DNA from: Myxococcaceae bacterium
GTDB lineage: Bacteria > Myxococcota > Myxococcia > Myxococcales > Myxococcaceae
Length of the DNA: 5,098 nucleotides
Assembly (NCBI GenBank): GCA_018262385.1
Contig: JAGSPQ010000360.1
Span: 1-5,098 of the forward strand
Reading direction: 5' to 3'
The translations under genes were made by a program, and so were the position numbers. Below, in pieces: positions 1 to 5,053 of the stretch. Below the pieces are notes generated by a model that worked only from the letters and a program-made list of their open reading frames with translations, was not told the DNA's origin and searched no databases. Within the stretch, counting starts at the first letter, position 1; every line of letters begins with the position of its first letter.

Positions 1-1
1 A

Positions 2-250
2 GGCCATCTGATCGCGATGAAGCTGCTGGCGAATCGAAGGCAGGACCAGGCCGATCTCGACAACCTGCTCCAGGCCCTGCCTGCGAAGGACAGACGACAG
101 GCGCTTCAGGCAGTCGCGCAGATCATGAGCGCCGGCCGCGGTGACGGGCGCGATCTCGTTCGCGAGCTGAAGGCACTCCTGCTCGCGCCGGTTCCGTTCC
201 TGCCGCGCGGGCTCGAGAAGATCGGGCTGAGCAAGAGACGCGCGCGCTGA
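2..250 (+). CDS. Nucleotidyltransferase-like protein, C-terminal end (partial)
   Basis: The frame is open from base 2 to a TGA at 248-250, giving 82 residues that run off the left edge. An ATG lies at 17, but no Shine-Dalgarno sequence precedes it and the five codons before it (GHLIA) fit the protein, so the true start is probably outside the window. The stretch HLIAMKLLANRRQDQADLDN resembles the 'L-A-x-K-L-x-A-x-R-x-x-D-x-x-D' helix that follows the catalytic core in DUF6036/AbiEii-type nucleotidyltransferase-fold proteins. The catalytic GS...D-x-D motif would lie upstream and cannot be seen. The rest is helical and ends in a basic tail (LSKRRAR). It converges on the anti-sigma gene with a 15-bp gap. 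Codon choice includes AGA, AGG, CGA, GCA and CTT, less GC-biased than the neighbours. The family call is by motif resemblance only; this could also be an unrelated helical tail. Confidence 0.5.
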   Translation, partial: GHLIAMKLLANRRQDQADLDNLLQALPAKDRRQALQAVAQIMSAGRGDGRDLVRELKALLLAPVPFLPRGLEKIGLSKRRAR

Positions 251-265
251 AGGCTGCGGTGGCAG

Positions 266-1846
266 TCAGGGCTTGCGCGGGCCGACCCCGAAGGTGTGGT
301 CGTTGTGCGAGGTCTTCGGGTGGTTGAGGAACTCCTCGCTGCGGCGCGGCCCGAGCAGCTTCTCCAGTTCGCTGATCACCCGCTCGTCCTCGACGATGAA
401 CAGCCGGCAGGCGCGCATCACCGGAGGGCCGGCCGCCGGATCTCGGGGAGCAATCAGCCCCGCCCGCTCGTCCGCCAGCGTCCGCACCGAGTCGGGGAAG
501 TCGTCTTTGAGTGACTTGGCGCGCAGCTCGTTGAAGATCGTCTCCGTCCCCAGCGTGCTCGCCTGGTTCGGATCTCCGCCGATCTCCTGGTAGAGGGCGA
601 GCAGCCCGGTGCGGGTGCGGGCGGTCGAGGCCTCGAAGATCTCCCGCACCCGGGCGATCTCGGACGCAGTCAGCCCCAGCTCGTCGCGCACCTTGTCGTC
701 GATCTTCGTCTCCATCCCCGACAGCTGCGGGCCGCGCAGCCGCAGCTCGCCCTTCTTCGCCGAGGCCAGCAGTTCCTCCTGCGCGAGGCGGTAGTAGTTG
801 CGCGCCGGGCGCTCGTCTTCTCCTTCAACCTTCTTCTTCAGGGCTTCGCGCTGCTTGAGCAGCGACTCTTTCTCGTCGCGCAAGCCTTCGACCATCGCTA
901 CCAGCTGCGGCTGGGTCAGCGCCTGGAGGTCGGCCGCTCCAGTGGGACGGGTCGACTCGCCGGTGAGCGCCGCGGCGCCGGGCGCTGCGCTCGGAGCGGC
1001 GGCCGCCACCTTCGCCGGCCGGTACGGCGTCGGCCTGGCATCGCCGGTCTTCCACTGCTCGCCGGCCTGGAGCACCAGCGGCGCGCCGTCGCCCTGGCGC
1101 ACGCTGGCGTGGCCGTCGACGACGAAGAGGGTGAGGCCGCCCCCGAGGGCAGCGGCGGTGACGGCGACGGTCGACAGCTTCATCCACTGGGTCTTCATCA
1201 GCTCTCCGGAGGTCGTGGTGCTCAGCAGCTGAGTCACACGAGCGACCCCTTCGGAGGGTTCCATCGAGACGACCGAAACCCCGTTCACCGTCACCGCCGC
1301 AGAGGAGGCGCGCAGGGTCAGCTCTTCCGCGCGCACCAGGGCGCTGCCGCGATCCAGCGACAGCCCCTTGCGGTGGCTCAGCCGCCCGCCGCCGGGGACC
1401 AGCACCTGCGCTCCCTGCTGGACCAGCTGCGCCGACCCGGCCGGACCGACTGCCACGGCCCACTGCCCCGAGCCCTGGCTCGAAGGTGCGGTCACCGCCC
1501 GGCCGTCGATCTGCACCTCGCCGCTCGGCACCACCACCCAGCGCTCACCGTCCGGAGCGAGCAGCGTCCACCCGAGGAAGCCGGCCGCCACTGCCGCCGC
1601 CACCAACCCGACCCGGAGGTTCAACCCTGCCTCGCGCCGCTTCGGCTCCGGCCGCCGCACCCGGGCCAACAACGCCTCGAGCTTCGGGTCGGGCAGCCCG
1701 ACCGGCAGCGCCTCCACCGCCGCGTCGAGGGACTGCAGCTGCCGCAGCCGCTCGGCGAACCCCGGCTGGGCCTCGAGCGCGCGCGACGCTTCCGGGGTCA
1801 GCTCGCCGGCGCGGTACCGCGACAGCTGTTCGAACTCTTCACTCAT
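266..1846 (-). CDS. FecR-domain putative anti-sigma factor, membrane-anchored, with long C-terminal coiled-coil region
   Basis: This 526-residue protein is probably the membrane regulator of the adjacent ECF sigma factor. Residues 1-65 are a short helical cytoplasmic region (YRAGELTPEASRALE...) without the H-x3-C-x2-C zinc motif of ZAS anti-sigma factors. Residues 79-97 form a membrane segment. Residues 100-265 are a FecR-like beta region ending in the typical VVDGHASV...VLQAGEQW. This region is interrupted by a second hydrophobic stretch at about 223-243. An Ala/Pro linker (275-300) leads to a probable coiled coil (about 310-345) and a charged helical C-terminal region (350-526) that I do not recognise. 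The start overlaps the sigma stop as ATGA and has an AGGTGA ribosome-binding site, so translation is probably coupled. The size and the internal hydrophobic segment are unusual for a FecR regulator. The protein may be a fusion of two genes (see the internal start near 1198). The anti-sigma role is inferred from context. Confidence 0.8.
   Translation of the reverse strand: MSEEFEQLSRYRAGELTPEASRALEAQPGFAERLRQLQSLDAAVEALPVGLPDPKLEALLARVRRPEPKRREAGLNLRVGLVAAAVAAGFLGWTLLAPDGERWVVVPSGEVQIDGRAVTAPSSQGSGQWAVAVGPAGSAQLVQQGAQVLVPGGGRLSHRKGLSLDRGSALVRAEELTLRASSAAVTVNGVSVVSMEPSEGVARVTQLLSTTTSGELMKTQWMKLSTVAVTAAALGGGLTLFVVDGHASVRQGDGAPLVLQAGEQWKTGDARPTPYRPAKVAAAAPSAAPGAAALTGESTRPTGAADLQALTQPQLVAMVEGLRDEKESLLKQREALKKKVEGEDERPARNYYRLAQEELLASAKKGELRLRGPQLSGMETKIDDKVRDELGLTASEIARVREIFEASTARTRTGLLALYQEIGGDPNQASTLGTETIFNELRAKSLKDDFPDSVRTLADERAGLIAPRDPAAGPPVMRACRLFIVEDERVISELEKLLGPRRSEEFLNHPKTSHNDHTFGVGPRKP
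1196..1207 (-). promoter_or_regulatory. Internal ribosome-binding site and ATG (possible second start, Met217)
   Basis: GGAG at 1207-1204 stands 5 bases before an ATG at 1198-1196 that is in frame with the anti-sigma ORF. Translation from here would give 310 residues beginning MKTQWMKLSTVAVTAAALG, which has the form of a signal peptide: positive start, hydrophobic core, and a possible cleavage or anchor near DGHA. A TGA in the neighbouring frame overlaps the ATG (TGATGA at 1200-1195), the usual geometry of two coupled genes. It is preceded by the internal promoter candidate at 1232-1262. Confidence 0.4.
1211..1247. repeat. Imperfect inverted repeat with a CTCAG-CAG-CTGAG core
   Basis: CTCAG at 1221-1225 and CTGAG at 1229-1233 are perfect inverted arms around a 3-base loop. 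Outer arms GGTCG (1211-1215) and CGACC (1243-1247) pair less regularly. The repeat lies between the proposed internal -10 element and the internal ribosome-binding site, where a leader hairpin or operator could sit. It is also coding sequence of the long ORF and may be incidental. Confidence 0.25.
1232..1262 (-). promoter_or_regulatory. Putative internal ECF-type promoter inside the anti-sigma gene
   Basis: On the minus strand, GGAACC at 1262-1257 is followed after 17 bp by GTGTGACT at 1239-1232. The 15 bases at 1246-1232 match those at 2437-2423 in the sigma promoter at 14 positions (GTCGYTCGTGTGACT). The predicted transcription start, near 1225, would give a leader of about 27 bases carrying GGAG before the internal ATG at 1198. 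The bases also encode SMEPSEGVARVT in the long ORF, so coding constraint could produce part of the resemblance. Confidence 0.4.
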
Positions 1847-2412
1847 GCGTCACCTGCCCGCCTCGGGGTCTGCGCCAGGAGTGGCTGCAGCGTCACCGCC
1901 AGCGCCGCCCGGGCGCGGTGCAGCCGCGACTTGAGCGTGCCGACCGGCACTTGCTCGACTTCCGCCACTGCTTCGAGCGGCTGTCCGTGCACCTGGGTCA
2001 GCACGAACACCCGCCGCTGGGCCTCCGGCAGCCGCGCCAGCGCGGCCTCGAGCGCGGCGTCGAGCTGGTGTTGATGGACTGCGACGTCGGCGCCGGGCCG
2101 GCCGTCCGCCACTTCCAGCCCGTCGTCGAGCGGCGCCAGCTGGAGGTGCCGCCGCTTCTTCTCGTCGAGCAGCCAGCGGTGGGCGACGGTGAAGACCCAG
2201 GTGGTGAGGATCGCCGGCCCGTCGAACTCGAATCGCGAGACCACGGTGAGCAGCTTCTCGAGCAGCTCCTGGGTCAGGTCGTCCGCGTCCCCGGCCGGCC
2301 CGGCGCGCCGGACGAACGCGTGCAGCACCGGAGCGTAACGGCGCAGAAAGACGTCCTGGGCGCCCCGGTCGCCCCGCCTCAGCCGCTCGACGGTGAGCCG
2401 ATCCAGCTCCAT
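1843..2412 (-). CDS. ECF-family RNA polymerase sigma factor
   Basis: This is a 189-residue sigma-70 family protein of ECF size, containing only regions 2 and 4. Region 2 spans about residues 14-90, with the core-binding DADDLTQELLEKLL and the promoter-melting stretch FDGPAILTTWVFTVAHRWLL followed by DEKKRR. Region 4 spans about 118-172, with ALARLPEAQRRVFVLTQ and the helix-turn-helix LEAVAEVEQVPVGTLKSRLH that would bind the -35 element. The start is secure: an in-frame TGA lies five codons upstream (2425-2427), and ATG at 2412 is the only start codon after it. There is no Shine-Dalgarno sequence. The gene overlaps its probable anti-sigma partner by ATGA and lies 41 bp after the cupin gene. 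An ECF-type promoter directly upstream suggests that it activates itself. The ECF subgroup and the inducing signal cannot be assigned from sequence alone. Confidence 0.93.
   Translation of the reverse strand: MELDRLTVERLRRGDRGAQDVFLRRYAPVLHAFVRRAGPAGDADDLTQELLEKLLTVVSRFEFDGPAILTTWVFTVAHRWLLDEKKRRHLQLAPLDDGLEVADGRPGADVAVHQHQLDAALEAALARLPEAQRRVFVLTQVHGQPLEAVAEVEQVPVGTLKSRLHRARAALAVTLQPLLAQTPRRAGDA
1847..1855 (-). promoter_or_regulatory. Ribosome-binding site of the anti-sigma gene
   Basis: AGGTGA at 1855-1850 lies 3 bases before the ATG at 1846-1844, within the last codons of the sigma gene. It supports this start and, with the ATGA overlap, coupled synthesis of sigma and its regulator. Confidence 0.5.
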
Positions 2413-2436
2413 TCGTTCGAATAGTCACACGAACGA
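2413..2436. repeat. 7-bp perfect inverted repeat just upstream of the sigma start codon
   Basis: TCGTTCG at 2413-2419 and CGAACGA at 2430-2436 are perfect inverted copies separated by 10 bases. The left arm abuts the start codon of the sigma gene and the right arm overlaps the 5' edge of the proposed -10 element. It could be an operator for a dimeric regulator. If transcription starts farther upstream, it could be an RNA hairpin masking the start codon. It has no T-tract, so an intrinsic terminator is unlikely. Confidence 0.4.
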
Positions 2437-2452
2437 CGCGGCAGAAGGTTCC
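2423..2452 (-). promoter_or_regulatory. Putative ECF-type promoter of the sigma gene
   Basis: Reading the minus strand, GGAACC at 2452-2447 matches the classic ECF -35 consensus. After a 16-bp spacer comes GTGTGACT at 2430-2423, placed where a -10 element should be. The -35 box starts one base past the cupin stop codon. The predicted transcription start, about 6-8 bases after the -10, would fall near 2416, leaving only a few bases before the ATG at 2412. The same two boxes recur at 1232-1262. The -10 does not match a textbook CGTC or TCTGA exactly, so the call rests on the -35, the spacing and the recurrence. Confidence 0.55.
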
Positions 2453-2453
2453 C

Positions 2454-2957
2454 TCAGCGCTTCGCTTGCAGTCCGACCGCGGTCGCGCCCTCGGGCTGGG
2501 GGCCGAACTTCATCGCGCCGGCGGGGAGGAAGTAGAGGATGTCCATCACCCCGCCTTCCACCGTCGGCACGTGCCAGGAGCCGGGGGCGTAGACCGTCCA
2601 CCCCTCGGGGCGGCCGTCGAACTTCGGGCTGCCGGAGACCGCGAAGCACAGGTCGAACTCTCCGCCCGGGTGGGCGTGGGCCATCCCCGGCCCCGACATG
2701 TGCACCGCGTCGATCGAGAGGCTGCCGTCGGTGGACTTCTGCACCCGCGAGTACCGCACGCCCTCGTTCTCGCGCTCGCACAGCCAGCGCGCCTCGACGC
2801 CTTCGCGCATCAGCTGCTTGACCTGCTGCACCTGGGGCGAGTCGATCGGAAACTTCGCCGCCAGCGCGGTAGCCGCGTCAGGGTTCGTCACGTCGGTCTC
2901 GCGGATCGCCGCCAGCAGCGGCGCCAATGCGGCGAGGAAGTCTTCCCGGTTGGCCAT
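2454..2957 (-). CDS. DUF4863 / 4-hydroxylaminobenzoate lyase-like cupin protein
   Basis: This 167-residue protein matches what I know of the DUF4863 family, which includes PnbB, the lyase that converts 4-hydroxylaminobenzoate to protocatechuate and ammonia in nitrobenzoate degraders. Residues 1-60 are helical. Residues 65-155 have the look of a small cupin barrel: VRYSRVQ, then GMAHAHPGGEFDLCFAV with H94, H96 and E100 as possible metal or substrate ligands, then YAPGSWHVPTVEGG with H129. There is no signal peptide, so it is probably cytoplasmic. The length fits the family. The start at ATG 2957 has only a weak upstream GGTGG. The gene lies 41 bp upstream of the sigma gene and diverges from an exported protein. 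No other aromatic-degradation gene is present, so the true substrate is open and the enzyme name should be read as a family label. Confidence 0.7.
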   Translation of the reverse strand: MANREDFLAALAPLLAAIRETDVTNPDAATALAAKFPIDSPQVQQVKQLMREGVEARWLCERENEGVRYSRVQKSTDGSLSIDAVHMSGPGMAHAHPGGEFDLCFAVSGSPKFDGRPEGWTVYAPGSWHVPTVEGGVMDILYFLPAGAMKFGPQPEGATAVGLQAKR

Positions 2958-2995
2958 GGGGCGAAAACCACCACAGCCGTGCCAGACTGTCGACC

Positions 2996-3406
2996 GTGCT
3001 GCTGACCTTCTCGATCGCGCTCCTCGTCACCGCCGCGCCGCAAGGGCGGGTGGTGCTGGTGTCTCCGCTCGAGGCGCAGGGCGCGACCGCGCTTCAGCTG
3101 GCGACGGTGCGCGACGCGGTGCTGCTCGAGCTGAAGGCGCAGGGCTACGACGCGCGGGCCGAGGAGCTGGGGGCGCCGAAGGACACCTCGGGCACGGTCG
3201 GCGGCGCGGTGGTGATGGTGAAGGGCACCTTCGAGGTGATGCTCCGCCTGAAGGAGCTCCACTCGTCGGCGATCATCGCCACCAGCACCGTGCGGTGCGG
3301 CACGGCGGAGAAGCTCGCCGAGGCGGCGAAGGAAGCGGCCTCCCAGCTGGCCCGGGAAGGCCGGCAGCAGTGGGGGATGCGGACGAAGTTCAAGCCGGCG
3401 AAGTAG
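2996..3406 (+). CDS. Small exported protein of unknown function
   Basis: With the GTG at 2996 as start this is a 136-residue protein. It opens with a short hydrophobic stretch (LLTFSIALLVTAAPQG) that looks like a signal peptide, although it lacks an early Lys/Arg. The mature part has an alternating strand/helix pattern: RVVLVSPLEAQG, a helix (LATVRDAVLLELKAQGYDA), a GG-x-VVMVKGTFEVMLRLK strand pair, a further strand (SSAIIATSTVRCG), and a helix before a basic end. The opening 'V-L-x-P-L-E-A-Q-G ... R-D-A ... E-L-K-A-Q-G-Y' recalls the N-terminal domain of TolB- or CsgG-like periplasmic proteins, but this is weak. The in-frame ATG at 2927 would overlap the cupin gene and put 23 residues before the hydrophobic segment, so GTG is preferred. 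No clear ribosome-binding site precedes it. Only 38 bp separate it from the divergent cupin gene. Confidence 0.65.
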   Translation: MLLTFSIALLVTAAPQGRVVLVSPLEAQGATALQLATVRDAVLLELKAQGYDARAEELGAPKDTSGTVGGAVVMVKGTFEVMLRLKELHSSAIIATSTVRCGTAEKLAEAAKEAASQLAREGRQQWGMRTKFKPAK

Positions 3407-3427
3407 CGCGCTGCCCGGGCGGGGCGG

Positions 3428-4447
3428 TCAGACCGGGTTCTCGAGCTCCGAGACCAGCCGCTCCGCCTCGCGGAAGCCGGCATCGCCGAGCACTTCCCAC
3501 GCCTTCACCAGCCCCTGCGCCTTCTGGTAGTCCTCTTCGAAGAACCGGATTGCGCGGTGCTCCTGGTCCCACGCCCGCATTCTCGCCAGCGACTTCAGCA
3601 GCGCGCCCGCCTGCCGCCGCGCCTCGGTGCGATCGCGCAGCGACGTGGTGGGCGACAGATTCCTCACCCAGTCGTCCGCCTTCGGCTGCTCCCGCAGCAC
3701 CTGCGCGGACGCCTCGATCACGAAGCCGAGCAGCTCCCGGCGCTTCGACGCCTCGGCCGCCTTGAACAGCGCCCCGAGCACCGCGGCCTGCGCCCGGCCG
3801 ACCCGCGCCAGCTCCGCCGGATCCGACGCGCTGCGCTTGCCTTCCTCCATCTTCACCCACGCGCGGGCGAGCGTCGGCTGCAGAGCCTCGAGGAAGAAGG
3901 TGAGCGGCGCGCCCTCCGCCAGGCTGAGCTCCGGGAGGTCCGGGCCCAGCTCCCCGGCGCGGGCCAGCGCGGCAGGCTGCAGCACCCAGCAGAGCGCCGA
4001 GCTGCGGACCCGGGCCTGGGAGGCGAACCCGCGCTCGCATGGAGTGTCGGCCACCATCGTCAGCGCCAGCGCGAGCAGCGCCTCGTCGGCCCACCCGGAG
4101 GTCGTCTTCCCGGGCAGCGCCTTGAGGCCGCCCTCGGCCAACGGGCTGCGGAGCATCCACTGCAGCAGCTGATACGAGCCGGCCTGAAAGTCGATCGGCG
4201 GCAGCGGGGTGCGCTCCCACAGTCGCTTCGTCCGTTCCTGCCGCCAGCCACCGCCGCGCAGCAGCGCCAGGCCCACCCCGCGGCTCAGCGTCTCTTCCAG
4301 CAGCCCCATCGCGGTCGGCCCCAGCTGATCGGGAGCGGCGCGCTGGGCGCTCAAGATCCGCTCCACCTCGGCGTAGGACGTCTGTCCGACCACTGCGCGC
4401 GCGACCCGCAGCAGCTCGGACTCCTGGGCGGTGACCTGCGCGCTCAT
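3428..4447 (-). CDS. Uncharacterised helical protein translationally coupled to a radical SAM gene
   Basis: I do not recognise this 339-residue protein. It is soluble and mostly helical, without a signal peptide, membrane segment or known catalytic motif. Visible landmarks are a helical N-terminus (1-65), a Trp/Pro-rich stretch LWERTPLPPIDFQAGSYQLLQW (76-97, in two parts), a central Ala/Leu-rich region with ALTMVADTPCERG (128-140), and a long charged helical C-terminal half (180-339) ending RFFEEDYQKAQGL...ERLVSELENPV. It contains two cysteines (C137, C153), too few for an iron-sulfur site, and no glycyl-radical motif. The start is well supported: GGAGG at 4460-4456 lies 8 bases before the ATG, which overlaps the stop of the radical SAM gene as ATGA. 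The coupling implies equimolar synthesis and a shared role. An adaptor or scaffold in a multi-gene ATPase or ternary-type system is possible but unproven. Confidence 0.8.
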   Translation of the reverse strand: MSAQVTAQESELLRVARAVVGQTSYAEVERILSAQRAAPDQLGPTAMGLLEETLSRGVGLALLRGGGWRQERTKRLWERTPLPPIDFQAGSYQLLQWMLRSPLAEGGLKALPGKTTSGWADEALLALALTMVADTPCERGFASQARVRSSALCWVLQPAALARAGELGPDLPELSLAEGAPLTFFLEALQPTLARAWVKMEEGKRSASDPAELARVGRAQAAVLGALFKAAEASKRRELLGFVIEASAQVLREQPKADDWVRNLSPTTSLRDRTEARRQAGALLKSLARMRAWDQEHRAIRFFEEDYQKAQGLVKAWEVLGDAGFREAERLVSELENPV

Positions 4448-5025
4448 CGCGACGTCCTCCAGCGCACGCCGTCGGCCGCCGCCGGCCAGCCGTTGATGGT
4501 CAGCCCATCCCGGGTCAGCCGCAGCTCGACGGTGTTGGCGCTGGCGAAGCGCGGATCGGCCAGCGAGTACCGGGGAGTGAGGAAGTGCATCACCTGGTTG
4601 GTCGAGCCCAGCCAGCGGCGCCTGGTCTCGGGCAGCGACTGCTGGTAGCGGCCATCGACCAGCAGATCGACCGCCTTCAGCAGCCGCTCGGCGCCGGGGC
4701 GCGCGCGAAGCTCGGCGAGGGTGTAGCCGCTGTAGAGCATCACCGACAGCCCACCGGCGCGGACCATTTCGCAGAAGTCGGCCACCGCCTCGGCCTGTTC
4801 GCCCGGCTCGCCGCCCAGCACCGAGACGCCTTCCAACCCGGCGGTGGCGAGCGCCTGCGCGGCGAGCTCGGCGGAGTCGGCCGCCCGCCCCTTGTCCGCG
4901 GCGAACATCTCCGGGTTGCAGCAGCCGGGGCAGCGCAGGGAGCAGCCCTGGACCCAGAGCGCGAACCGGCGGCCCGGCCCTTCGGCCTCGGTGTCGGCGA
5001 CGATCTGGGCGAGGCGAAGTTGCAC
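4444..5025 (-). CDS. NrdG-like radical SAM / 4Fe-4S single-cluster protein
   Basis: The protein is about 193 residues from a GTG at 5025. GRRFALWVQGCSLRCPGC followed by CNPEMF carries the radical SAM cluster motif C-x3-C-x2-C (C28, C32, C35, with an extra C36), in the GC-x3-C-x-GC-x-NP form typical of NrdG-type activases. A SAM-binding VLGGEP follows at about 69-74, then MLYSGYTLAEL, DLLVDGRY, and a late RRRWLGSTNQ. These proteins use SAM and a [4Fe-4S] cluster to generate a radical, classically activating anaerobic ribonucleotide reductase NrdD. No NrdD is seen here; the gene is instead coupled by ATGA to an orphan helical protein. Start: GTG 5025 has GGAG 9 bases upstream. TTG codons at 5043 or 5040 would add 5-6 residues but lack a ribosome-binding site. 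An in-frame TGA at 5064-5062 closes the frame upstream. The true substrate is unknown. Confidence 0.88.
   Translation of the reverse strand: MQLRLAQIVADTEAEGPGRRFALWVQGCSLRCPGCCNPEMFAADKGRAADSAELAAQALATAGLEGVSVLGGEPGEQAEAVADFCEMVRAGGLSVMLYSGYTLAELRARPGAERLLKAVDLLVDGRYQQSLPETRRRWLGSTNQVMHFLTPRYSLADPRFASANTVELRLTRDGLTINGWPAAADGVRWRTSR
4456..4460 (-). promoter_or_regulatory. Strong ribosome-binding site of the 339-residue protein
   Basis: GGAGG at 4460-4456 is a full Shine-Dalgarno core 8 bases before the ATG at 4447, located inside the end of the radical SAM gene. It fixes the start and indicates efficient reinitiation at the ATGA overlap. Confidence 0.7.
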
Positions 5026-5053
5026 GGGCGAAGGCTCCAACAACGCTGCGGTT

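Noticed and set aside
191..200. GGAACGGAACC (minus strand) as a further ECF -35 box
   Set aside because: It sits inside the left-edge gene, has no GTGTGACT partner at 16-17 bp, and no minus-strand start follows.
266..1846. Zinc-binding (ZAS) anti-sigma domain
   Set aside because: The N-terminal 80 residues contain no cysteine, so the H-x3-C-x2-C motif is absent.
1109..2424. Long plus-strand open frames opposite the sigma and anti-sigma genes
   Set aside because: They are antisense to genes with clear domains, are rich in Arg/Pro/Ala/His as expected of GC-rich shadows, and show no recognisable motifs.
3413..3420. GCCCGGGC palindrome in the convergent gap as a terminator
   Set aside because: It has no loop and no T-tract. 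In DNA this GC-rich such palindromes are common.
2698..3765. Long plus-strand open frame across the cupin start, the exported protein and the end of the 339-residue gene
   Set aside because: It crosses three better-supported genes and becomes low-complexity Arg/Ala/Gly/Pro, typical of an out-of-frame reading.
4231..4239. GGAAC on the minus strand inside the 339-residue gene
   Set aside because: It is internal coding sequence with no matching -10 box or downstream start.
3428..4447. Glycyl-radical substrate of the adjacent radical SAM protein
   Set aside because: No RVxG-type glycyl-radical motif is present near the C-terminus and there is no active-site cysteine pair.
3557..4648. Long plus-strand open frame opposite the 339-residue and radical SAM genes
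   Set aside because: It is antisense to a gene pair with a strong ribosome-binding site and an ATGA overlap, and its Arg/Gln/Leu/Pro-rich product has no domain.
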